Assembly: GCA_002779555.1 (NCBI GenBank)
Contig: PEWI01000164.1
Location: 1 to 11,253 of the forward strand
Source of the DNA: Candidatus Bathyarchaeota archaeon CG07_land_8_20_14_0_80_47_9
Lineage (GTDB): Archaea; Thermoproteota; Bathyarchaeia; Bathyarchaeales; Bathycorpusculaceae
DNA: 11,253 nucleotides
Direction: 5' to 3'
Part shown: positions 1 through 5,527 of the stretch, piece by piece
How positions within the stretch are numbered: the first letter of the stretch is position 1
Layout of the letters: every line of letters begins with the position of its first letter
Position numbers and translations under genes: made by a program
Notes under the pieces: model-generated
Told to the model about the DNA's origin: nothing
What the model saw: the letters and a program-made list of their open reading frames with translations, nothing else
The model's database searches: none

Positions 1-263
1 TGTTTCGGATTTGAGCGTTTATCTGTGTGCTTGAAAATTGTGTAACTATCTGTTAAGTCTCTGAAACCTTCTGGATTGTCGTCCTCAACTGAGATAGTGG
101 CAATTCCATTTTCGTGAATCGTTTCAATTTTGCAGGGGGCTATGTTTTCATCCCACGCATTAGCCACAAGCTCTCTGATAATGTAGCTCTTAGGCTTTCC
201 AAGCTGTAGAGCTTTTAAGCCGTCTTTATCGACTTCAAACCAACTCTTTCTTTTCGTGTTCAT
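1..263 (-). CDS. GHKL-type ATPase, N-terminal part (cut by window edge)
   Basis: An open frame starts at ATG 263-261 and runs off the left edge, giving 87 codons of the protein's N-terminus. A GGTGA ribosome-binding site lies about six bases ahead of the ATG. The visible protein has the first two nucleotide-binding motifs of the GHKL (gyrase B/Hsp90/histidine kinase/MutL) fold. The N-box is RELVANAWDE around residues 30-39, with the Glu and Asn that bind Mg-ATP. A G1-like box, VEDDNPEGF, lies around residues 63-71 and replaces the usual DxGxG. The stretch KRSNPK at the cut end resembles the start of the ATP-lid segment in stand-alone ATP-binding proteins. The C-terminal domain that would tell the role (DNA repair, defence or phage-related) is outside the window. 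The fold is fairly sure from the motifs; the function is unknown. Confidence 0.72.
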   Translation of the reverse strand, partial: MNTKRKSWFEVDKDGLKALQLGKPKSYIIRELVANAWDENIAPCKIETIHENGIATISVEDDNPEGFRDLTDSYTIFKHTDKRSNPK

Positions 264-370
264 TCACTCACCTTATGGATGTGGCTTTTGCGCGCGCTAG
301 TGCGATCACTTGCTGGCAAAGGACATAAATACCGAAACTGCAAATCGAATAATAAGGTGTTGATGGAAAC
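264..370. promoter_or_regulatory. Divergent promoter region between GHKL ATPase and M42 peptidase
   Basis: This 107-base gap separates two divergent genes. On the plus strand an AT-rich element CATAAATACC at 324-333 is a plausible TATA box for the peptidase, placing the transcript start near 352-358. The same bases read TATTTATG on the minus strand and could also serve the ATPase gene, with a leader of roughly 35-40 bases. AAGGTG at 354-359 is a possible ribosome-binding site for the peptidase, though 11 bases from its ATG. A GC-rich run (290-301) lies between the TATA box and the ATPase start. Confidence 0.45.
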
Positions 371-1462
371 ATGGTTGACAAGAAATCCTTAAGCCTTCTC
401 AAGGAGATGCTCGAATCCTTTGGACCCGCCGGGTTCGAAGTTGAAACAGCCGCGATTGTAAAGAAGGCGGTTAAGGTTTATGCCGACGAAGTGATGACTG
501 ATAAGCTGGGTTCAGTGATTTTTACTCACAAGGGCACGTCTGAGCTGCCTCGCGTTTTGCTTGCAGGACACATCGATGAGGTTGGCTTCGTTGTCTCTGG
601 AATTGAAGATCGAACCGGTTTTCTCACGTTCAATCCTTTAGGTGGGTGGTGGGATCAGGTGCTTCTTTCGCAGCGCGTTGTCGTCAGGACAGAGAAAGGT
701 GATATTCCAGGAGTCATCGCGGCGAAGCCGCCGCACTTGTTGTCGCCTGATGAGATGAAAAAAGTTGTGGAAAAGAAATTCATGTTCATCGACATCGGCG
801 CGACCAGCAAAAAGGAGGCTGAGGGCATGGGTGTCAGGATTGGTGACCCTGTCGTGCCTTTCTCAGGTTTTTCGGTTATCCGTGACGGGAAGCTAGGGAT
901 GGGGAAGGCGTTTGATGACAGGATAGGTGCTTTCATCGCGATGGAAGTCGTGCGCAGGCTTGCTGAGCAGAAGGTCAAGCATCCAAACACCGTGTACGGT
1001 GCGGCGACGGTGCAGGAAGAGGTTGGCTCAAGGGGTGCGGCAACAGTTGCTCACATGGTTGATCCGGACGTAGCGATTGTTCTGGAAGTGGACATTGCGG
1101 GCGATGTTCCTGGAGTGCAGCCACAGGAGGCGCCTACCAAGATGGGGAAAGGGCCGTCAATCTTGACGTTTGACAGTTCTATGATTCCTAATCAAGCTCT
1201 CAAACAGTTTGTCATAGACACGGCGAAGAAGGCGAAGATTCCATATCAGCTTTCGTTGGTGGCAATGGGAGGAACGGATGCCAGTAGGATTCATATGAGT
1301 CGGGCTGGTTGTCCCAGCATTGTCATAAGCGCGCCGACGCGGCATATTCATTCGCACGTTGGCATCTTAAGCTTTGATGATGTGGAGAACGCAATAAAGC
1401 TGACGCTGGAATTGATCAGGAGGTTTGACAAGAAAACAGTCAGCAGCTTCACGGCTTTCTAA
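371..1462 (+). CDS. M42 family metallo-aminopeptidase (TET/endoglucanase-M-like)
   Basis: Cytosolic di-metal aminopeptidase of the M42 family, whose archaeal members form dodecameric tetrahedral particles that trim N-terminal residues from peptides released by the proteasome. At 363 residues it has normal length. The metal-site and catalytic residues are all visible: His67 and Asp69 in AGHIDEVGF, the bridging Asp182 in KAFDDRIG, the catalytic Glu216 and ligand Glu217 in VQEEVGSRG, Glu239 in LEVDIAGD where many relatives have Asp, and His327 in TRHIHSH. The region around residues 75-165 corresponds to the family's inserted oligomerisation/PDZ-like domain. The ATG at 371 is preceded by a weak AAGGTG and a TATA-like element at 324-333. 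The gene stands alone on its strand and is convergent with the DUF3795 gene. The family is secure, but the exact residue preference cannot be read from the sequence. Confidence 0.95.
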   Translation: MVDKKSLSLLKEMLESFGPAGFEVETAAIVKKAVKVYADEVMTDKLGSVIFTHKGTSELPRVLLAGHIDEVGFVVSGIEDRTGFLTFNPLGGWWDQVLLSQRVVVRTEKGDIPGVIAAKPPHLLSPDEMKKVVEKKFMFIDIGATSKKEAEGMGVRIGDPVVPFSGFSVIRDGKLGMGKAFDDRIGAFIAMEVVRRLAEQKVKHPNTVYGAATVQEEVGSRGAATVAHMVDPDVAIVLEVDIAGDVPGVQPQEAPTKMGKGPSILTFDSSMIPNQALKQFVIDTAKKAKIPYQLSLVAMGGTDASRIHMSRAGCPSIVISAPTRHIHSHVGILSFDDVENAIKLTLELIRRFDKKTVSSFTAF

Positions 1463-1500
1463 ACGCGAAACCATTCCACTTTTCTTCGTGTCATTTGTGA

Positions 1501-1526
1501 TAAAAAAAGAGAGGCAGTTCTCTCTT
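1501..1526 (-). terminator. Hairpin plus T-tract terminator of the DUF3795 gene
   Basis: Read on the minus strand, a perfect seven-base stem (AAGAGAG/CTCTCTT, 1520-1526 with 1507-1513) encloses a six-base loop and runs directly into a T-tract (1508-1502). It lies 57 bases past the DUF3795 stop codon. On the plus strand the same hairpin is preceded by A residues and followed by only weak pyrimidines, so it is oriented to stop the minus-strand transcript rather than the peptidase transcript. Confidence 0.7.
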
Positions 1527-1582
1527 CCCTGCTTCTAGGTCCGTTATGCGTGGTTTTTGGTGTTTTCAAGCTCACGCCTATG

Positions 1583-1948
1583 TTAATGCTTGGTGTCCTT
1601 GCCTAGGCTTCTTCTTGTCTCGTTGAGTGTCTCTTTTGCTTTTGGCGCTTGTTCATGGAGTTTGGAAATCTTCTCGCACTTGTAGTCGTCACAGTAGGCA
1701 CAGTTCTTCACGTTTCTCCCTTGTCCGCACTTTCTGATCTCACATATTTTAGTATAGTTGAAGACACGCGTTCCTCTCGTGACGCAGCCGTCGCAGTTGA
1801 TGTCTTCTGGCTTGAACGGGTGACCGTACTCTTTTGTCCACAACTCTGCCACTCTCTTCCTTTCGGCATCGTCGTTCATCTTCGTCGCCTTGAAGGTCGG
1901 GCAATCAGAACACGTGATTCCACAATGGGCTATAATCTTCTCCATCAT
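1583..1948 (-). CDS. DUF3795 domain Cys-rich protein
   Basis: A small soluble protein of 121 residues that matches the DUF3795 family, common in archaea and anaerobic bacteria and of unknown function. Its hallmark is regularly placed cysteines: CGITCSDCP near residues 9-17, CDGC around 52-55, CEIRKC around 69-74, then NCAYCDDYKC around 82-91. These could bind zinc or an iron-sulfur cluster. That is an inference from the Cys spacing; no enzymatic motif is visible. Two ATGs stand in tandem at 1948 and 1945. GAGGG upstream is only about three bases from the first but six to seven from the second, so translation may begin at 1945. The gene is monocistronic, faces the M42 peptidase, and ends before a good terminator at 1526-1501. 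The C-terminal 25 residues are charged and probably disordered. Confidence 0.88.
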   Translation of the reverse strand: MMEKIIAHCGITCSDCPTFKATKMNDDAERKRVAELWTKEYGHPFKPEDINCDGCVTRGTRVFNYTKICEIRKCGQGRNVKNCAYCDDYKCEKISKLHEQAPKAKETLNETRRSLGKDTKH

Positions 1949-2595
1949 GATCCCTCAGATGGGAATAGCTTTTGCACAACGCCACTAATATCTGTAGCGC
2001 GTGCTAAATCAGGGCCGCCAGAACAAGTAAATCTTCGTTTGCAACAGGAAGCCGCAGATCTTGATTAAATCAGCAAGCTTGTCCATGCTTGCGCTCTCAA
2101 TTTTCCGGGCATATGTCTCATCTGCGCTATGTCCTTTTCAGGGCGCGAGCTAACTGATGTGGCTCCAAACCTCCTCTCCCCGTCCGAGTTTTCTCCGACA
2201 CCGGCAGCAGGACACGGACACGCGTCTATTTGTCATCAAGATCATCAAAGACGGGCAAAAGAGGAGCCTAAACGAGTCTTGAAATGTTGTAAGCCTTAAA
2301 ATTTGCGCTGCCGACACTTGCTACCCTGAAAAATACAAGGGGATACTAGAACATTGTTAGGTACACGGGCCCTCAACGCTCCTAGCCCCCCTATTTTTTC
2401 ACCGCTGAAAACACCCGCCCCATAGGAGCTACTCAAAAATTTGTAGGCACAGTCCAGGAACTGTTGCCTGTCTTTCGCTGCGCGCGCTAGTCTCTTAGAG
2501 GTGGGGTTTGAATATGTTACGGACATGGACGGAAAGAACCTCTTCAGGAAGCGGAAGTGAATAAAGGGGATACATAATTTTAGAAATGAATCAAC
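1949..2595. other. About 650 bases with no convincing protein gene
   Basis: Between DUF3795 and the uS15 promoter only short overlapping open frames exist. On the plus strand these are 2129-2299 (56 residues) and 2157-2282 (41 residues). On the minus strand they are 2086-2009 (25 residues, open without a start back to 2137) and 2526-2296 (76 residues). None has a good ribosome-binding site or a family I recognise, and adjacent frames look equally protein-like, which suggests decayed coding sequence or an RNA gene. The right half (2345-2525) contains strong hairpins and GC-rich runs. I searched by eye for the conserved cores of SRP RNA, RNase P RNA and tRNA and found none that match well. Confidence 0.5.
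2378..2470. other. Pair of stable hairpins, possible structured RNA
   Basis: Two inverted repeats sit close together in the gene-free stretch. GCTCCTA at 2378-2384 pairs perfectly with TAGGAGC at 2423-2429 across a 38-base loop that includes runs of C and T. AGGCACAGT at 2445-2453 pairs with ACTGTTGCCT at 2460-2469 across the six-base loop CCAGGA, with a single bulged T. The arrangement suits either strand. It may be part of a non-coding RNA or the remains of one; no known RNA family is recognised and no promoter was assigned. Confidence 0.3.
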
Positions 2596-2598
2596 ATT

Positions 2599-2640
2599 CT
2601 TAAATATTTGTCTATCTTCGCTATACAGAGTCTAAGTGAC
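2599..2640 (+). promoter_or_regulatory. uS15 promoter and ribosome-binding site
   Basis: CTTAAATATT at 2599-2608 is a good archaeal TATA box. A start of transcription 25 bases on would fall near 2628-2632, leaving a leader of about 15 bases. GTGA at 2636-2639 is a ribosome-binding site six bases ahead of the ATG at 2646. Confidence 0.7.
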
Positions 2641-2645
2641 ACAGT

Positions 2646-3086
2646 ATGCCTAAGCAGGAAAAAGGAAAATCCCATCAGATAAGGCCAGTAAGCAAGCGAC
2701 CTCCAAGCTGGTGCAAGTACCAACCAGAAGAGGTGGAAGCTCTTGTTGTCAAGCTGGCAAAGGAAGGCAACAGCCCGAGCCGTATAGGAACAATCCTGAG
2801 AGACCAGTACTCTATTCCCTTAGTGAAGCCCATAACGGGCAAGACCGTGCTGCAAATTCTGAAAGCTTCTGAGCTTGCTCCTGCAATGCCGGAGGATTTG
2901 GGAAACTTGGTGAAGAAGGCTGAAAGTCTCGGCTTGCATCTTGAGAAGAACAAGAAGGACCTGAATAACAAAAGGGCGTTGCAGATGGTTGAAGCGAAAA
3001 TCTACCAACTCTCAAGGTACTATAAACGCGAAGGCGTCCTGCCGACTAATTGGAAATACGAGCCGAAAATAGCTTCATTGACCTAA
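2646..3086 (+). CDS. rps15: 30S ribosomal protein uS15 (S15P)
   Basis: Primary rRNA-binding protein of the small ribosomal subunit, which contacts the central domain of 16S rRNA and helps form its platform. The 146-residue length is that of the archaeal/eukaryotic form. The first 60 or so residues are the extra N-terminal domain, with the typical PPSWCKYQPEEVEALVVKLA. The four-helix S15 core follows, ending in the signature SRYYKREGVLPTNWKYEP near the C-terminus. The ATG is supported by GTGA six bases upstream and a TATA box at 2599-2608. It heads the cluster uS15, RecJ-like, Pcc1, though a T-run at 3105-3110 and a new TATA box at 3155 suggest that the downstream genes can be transcribed separately. 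Confidence 0.97.
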   Translation: MPKQEKGKSHQIRPVSKRPPSWCKYQPEEVEALVVKLAKEGNSPSRIGTILRDQYSIPLVKPITGKTVLQILKASELAPAMPEDLGNLVKKAESLGLHLEKNKKDLNNKRALQMVEAKIYQLSRYYKREGVLPTNWKYEPKIASLT

Positions 3087-3104
3087 GCCCAGTGGTGTGC
3101 ACAA

Positions 3105-3110
3105 TTTTTT
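3105..3110 (+). terminator. T-tract terminator after uS15
   Basis: A run of six T, 19 bases past the uS15 stop codon and before the next TATA box. Archaeal RNA polymerase can terminate at such T-tracts without a hairpin. The palindrome TGTGCACA lies just upstream at 3096-3103. Confidence 0.45.
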
Positions 3111-3154
3111 GGCGCCTAACTTGCTGCATGATGACAACTCGTAGAATACACCAG

Positions 3155-3195
3155 ATTTAAATGTCTGAACAATTTAGCTTCTTAACCTAGCGTGA
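3155..3195 (+). promoter_or_regulatory. Promoter and start-deciding RBS of the RecJ-like gene
   Basis: ATTTAAATG at 3155-3163 is TATA-like and places the transcript start near 3186-3190. The longest frame starts at GTG 3192, which would be almost leaderless. The same GTGA (3192-3195) makes a ribosome-binding site five bases before the in-frame ATG at 3201, so ATG 3201 is the likelier start. Confidence 0.5.
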
Positions 3196-3200
3196 ATGCC

Positions 3201-4652
3201 ATGGCAGTGGATGAAAACCAGATTGCATGTTTCTCAGATTCAGCCGCACGGGCAGCCGCGACAATTGTGGAAACTGTCAAGGAAGACGGGCTCATTTATG
3301 TTTTCTCACATCTAGATGCTGACGGCATCTCAGCGGCAGGCATAATCGGCAAGATGTTGGCCAGACTCGATGCTAAGTTTAGGATTCAGGTAACCCAATG
3401 GATCAACGACAAAACCGTAAGCGAAATACTTTCGGAAAAGCCGCAGCTGATAGTCTTTTCAGACCTAGGAAGCGGCTACATAGACTTTATAAATGACAAA
3501 CTCGCAACCTTCAAAACCGTAATTCTGGATCATCATCAGATCATCGGCGAAGAAAAGGACAACATTGTGCAAGTAAACCCACACGTGCATGGGATTGATG
3601 GCGCGCGTGACATAAGCGGTGCAGGCGTTGCATATTTTGTAGCTAAAGCTATAGACAAAGTTAACATTGACCTAGCGCCTGTTGCTGTGGTCGGAGCGCT
3701 TGGAGACCTGCAGGACAAGTATGATCAGAGATTGCTGGGCGGGGTTAATGAGAAGATTGTTGAAGACGCAACAAGTGCGGGTCTGTTAACGGTTGAGAAG
3801 GATCTGATATTCTTCGGCAGAGAAACGCGACCCATACACAGAACTTTGGCATCAACAACCAACCCGTTCATACCTGGCATAAGCGGTGAAGAAGACAAAA
3901 GTCTAGCCTTCTTGGCAAGTTTGGGCATCAAACCCAGAGACGGCGAAAAGTGGCGCGCCCTCAGAGACTTGTCTGACGAGGAGAAGAAGCGGCTGTGCTC
4001 GGCTCTTGCAGACTACCTGTTCTCGAAAGGCCTACGTTACGAGGTAACAAACCTCATTGGACACGTTTACACTCTGAACAACGAGGAACCTTGGACTCCA
4101 ATCCGCGACGCCAGGGAATTCGCCGTCTTGTTGAATGCAACGGGCCGCATGGACAAACCAAGCCTAGGCGTGGCGGTCTGCATGGGCGACAGAGGCTCAG
4201 CCCTTGAAGCCTCAAACAAGGTGCTCGAAGACTATCGGAGAGCAATTAGCAAGTATCTTGGCTGGGTGATGGAGAAGCCTGAAAGAATGAAGGAACTGGA
4301 AAACATCTACGTTATCTATGGTGAAAGCTTCATAAACGACAAGATAGTCGGCGCAATCTCGTCCATTCTTTCCGCAAGCTTGCCGAACCCTGAAAAACCA
4401 TTGATCGCCTATGCCAACGTCGAAGAAGAAGGTTTGGCAAAGATCTCCGCAAGAACCATGGACACCATGACAAACAAGGGCATCAACCTCGCAGAAGTCA
4501 TGCAAGTAGCCGCAGGGAAACTTCAAGGAAAAGGCGGCGGACACAACGTAGCAGCTGGAGCACAAGTTCCCATGGAAAGCATCGGTACCTTCATACAAAT
4601 CGTCAACGAATTAATTGGAAAGCAACTGAAAGGCGAAAAAATTGGAAGCTGA
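3201..4652 (+). CDS. DHH-family RecJ-like exonuclease (GAN/Cdc45 relative)
   Basis: Single-strand nuclease of the DHH/DHHA1 superfamily. Archaeal members include GAN, which binds GINS at the replication fork and is related to eukaryotic Cdc45. Others process DNA or RNA 3' ends. Numbering from the longest frame (GTG 3192, 486 residues), the metal-binding motifs are intact: HLDADG at 40-45, the Asp of VFSDLGSG at 91, DHH at 113-115, and Asp172 in GALGDLQD. The C-terminal DHHA1 domain ends in the substrate-binding GGGH at 448-451. An intact DHH set argues for an active enzyme rather than a catalytically dead Cdc45. The preferred start, ATG 3201, removes three residues. The gene follows uS15 and overlaps pcc1 by 11 bases, so the last two are surely co-transcribed. 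Whether it is GAN itself or another RecJ-like paralogue cannot be settled here. Confidence 0.92.
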   Translation: MAVDENQIACFSDSAARAAATIVETVKEDGLIYVFSHLDADGISAAGIIGKMLARLDAKFRIQVTQWINDKTVSEILSEKPQLIVFSDLGSGYIDFINDKLATFKTVILDHHQIIGEEKDNIVQVNPHVHGIDGARDISGAGVAYFVAKAIDKVNIDLAPVAVVGALGDLQDKYDQRLLGGVNEKIVEDATSAGLLTVEKDLIFFGRETRPIHRTLASTTNPFIPGISGEEDKSLAFLASLGIKPRDGEKWRALRDLSDEEKKRLCSALADYLFSKGLRYEVTNLIGHVYTLNNEEPWTPIRDAREFAVLLNATGRMDKPSLGVAVCMGDRGSALEASNKVLEDYRRAISKYLGWVMEKPERMKELENIYVIYGESFINDKIVGAISSILSASLPNPEKPLIAYANVEEEGLAKISARTMDTMTNKGINLAEVMQVAAGKLQGKGGGHNVAAGAQVPMESIGTFIQIVNELIGKQLKGEKIGS

Positions 4653-4887
4653 AATAGTAGTTGAATATGATGACGCAAAGATCGCCCAAGCCGTGGCAGA
4701 AGCTGTCTCGCCGGACAACTTCAAGACGCCACGCGAGCTGTCAGTCAAAACCACTGTCAAAGAAAAGAGAATAATCACACAAATAGAACACCATGGAAAA
4801 CTTCCAACTTTCATTGCAACGATTGACGACCTGCTCTTTTCCATCTGGACCGCGGAAAACACTCTGCAAACAACAAAGAAGCTTTAG
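4642..4887 (+). CDS. pcc1: KEOPS complex subunit Pcc1
   Basis: Small 81-residue protein of the CTAG/Pcc1 family. In archaea Pcc1 dimerises and is the platform that binds Kae1 in the KEOPS complex, which with Sua5/TsaC makes N6-threonylcarbamoyl-adenosine at position 37 of ANN-decoding tRNAs. The family pattern is clear: an opening beta strand (AEIVVEYDD), AEAVSPDN around residues 18-25, a beta hairpin (residues 33-50), then the C-terminal helix LPTFIATIDDLLFSIWTAEN. The frame begins at TTG 4642, inside the last codons of the RecJ-like gene. No ATG or GTG fits upstream of the conserved strand, so the rare start seems real. AAAGGCG ahead of it is a weak binding site, and coupling to the upstream gene may help. 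The other KEOPS genes (kae1, bud32, cgi121) are not in the window. Confidence 0.9.
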   Translation: MEAEIVVEYDDAKIAQAVAEAVSPDNFKTPRELSVKTTVKEKRIITQIEHHGKLPTFIATIDDLLFSIWTAENTLQTTKKL

Positions 4888-4918
4888 ACGCGCGCGAAGA
4901 CGTGGATGGCAAAAGCAC

Positions 4919-5344
4919 ATGACCACCGTCAGTAAAGCGACCAAGAACGGCATTCAAGCTCTCAGCAAGAAACTCTTTAAACTGCTAGGAGACAAGAACG
5001 GTCAAATCTATCAGGATAACGTTGCCAGGTTCGGTATTCCAGGGAAATATGTAAAGAAAGCCTTCTCCGAAGAGACGCCGTTGGGGGCCGTTGCTTCTGC
5101 GAAATCAACGATCTATCTTGCCCTCGAAAGCAGATGCAAAATCCTAGGTTTCGCCCAGACCATACAGCAAGATGCTGACACGACAGAATTGGATCGCATC
5201 GTGGTCTTTCCGGAATACACGGGGAGGGACGTCGGGACACAGCTTCTAGCCAGTGTAGTGAAAGACGAAAAACGAAAAGGAACGAAAACCATCGTCGTGA
5301 ATGCAGGTATAGGGGGAACGCACGCTAGACGATTCTACGATTAA
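4919..5344 (+). CDS. GNAT-family N-acetyltransferase, C-terminus broken by a frameshift
   Basis: Acetyl-CoA-dependent acetyltransferase of the GNAT fold, substrate unknown. From ATG 4919 the frame gives 141 residues and stops at TAA 5342-5344. The acetyl-CoA loop lies in motif A, LDRIVVFPEYTGRDVGTQLL, and the frame ends ARRFYD, where family members continue as FYxKxGFxPV. The next frame supplies exactly that tail (see 5341-5391), so one base has been lost or gained near 5333-5344. The same frame stays open upstream to an ATG at 4793, but that part lies inside pcc1 and is Arg-rich with no GNAT similarity. ATG 4919, 31 bases past the pcc1 stop with GGATGG about ten bases ahead, is preferred. 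It probably shares the recJ-pcc1 transcript. It could be a young pseudogene, a working truncated enzyme, or an assembly error. Confidence 0.75.
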   Translation: MTTVSKATKNGIQALSKKLFKLLGDKNGQIYQDNVARFGIPGKYVKKAFSEETPLGAVASAKSTIYLALESRCKILGFAQTIQQDADTTELDRIVVFPEYTGRDVGTQLLASVVKDEKRKGTKTIVVNAGIGGTHARRFYD

Positions 5345-5391
5345 AACGGTTCAAACCAGTCAAAGAAGTAACGATAGAAGCCGTGGGGTGA
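5341..5391 (+). pseudogene. Displaced C-terminal tail of the GNAT gene (-1 frame)
   Basis: Reading one base back from the GNAT stop gives LKRFKPVKEVTIEAVG and then TGA at 5389-5391. Joined after FYD, this makes FYD-LKRFKPV, with the spacing of the conserved GNAT C-terminal FYxxxxFxPV and a final beta strand. The restored protein would be about 157 residues, normal for the family. No slippery heptamer of the kind used for programmed frameshifting is visible at the junction. Confidence 0.6.
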
Positions 5392-5477
5392 CAAGATAAC
5401 TCTCGTCACACATCAACTCCAACTGGACTCTGACTAGAATAACTTGCTATCTGCTGCTGGATCTGCAAGTGGCACAG

Positions 5478-5516
5478 TTTATATCTGGGAGTCTCCGACT
5501 TGTGTTCAGTTTGGAG
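5478..5516 (+). promoter_or_regulatory. Promoter and RBS of the S9 peptidase gene
   Basis: TTTATAT at 5478-5484 is a TATA box that predicts transcription from about 5507-5510. GGAG at 5513-5516 is a possible ribosome-binding site for ATG 5528, with rather long spacing. Both lie inside the longest open frame (TTG 5444), which argues against the TTG as the real start. Confidence 0.5.
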
Positions 5517-5527
5517 ATTTGAGTATC

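Noticed and set aside
1649..2068. 139-residue plus-strand open frame opposite DUF3795
   Set aside because: It is the antisense reading of a clear Cys-rich DUF3795 gene and has no protein family likeness.
2129..2299. 56-residue plus-strand open frame
   Set aside because: No ribosome-binding site, odd composition rich in Pro, Cys and His, and another frame of equal quality overlaps it (2157-2282).
2341..2400. GGGGGGCTAGG on the minus strand as the 5' helix of archaeal SRP RNA
   Set aside because: The complementary 3' strand about 300 bases away and the conserved helix 8 motif (GGAAGG...AGCA) could not be found on either strand.
2296..2526. 76-residue open frame on the minus strand in the gene-free region
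   Set aside because: No recognised family and only a distant GAGGT ahead of the ATG. It also spans the inverted repeats and GC-rich runs, which makes an RNA or chance reading more likely.
2076..2645. RNase P RNA or tRNA in the gene-free stretch
   Set aside because: No GAGGAAAGTCC or ACAGAAAC core of RNase P RNA and no TTCRANNC T-arm with matching acceptor stem was seen by eye.
3127..3168. Possible C/D box sRNA (ATGATGA ... CTGA) between uS15 and the RecJ-like gene
   Set aside because: Only about 40 bases long, lacks internal C'/D' boxes and a terminal stem, and overlaps the TATA box of the next gene.
4793..4918. N-terminal extension of the GNAT frame to an ATG inside pcc1
   Set aside because: The added 42 residues are Arg-rich, lie within pcc1 in another frame, and do not resemble a GNAT N-terminus.
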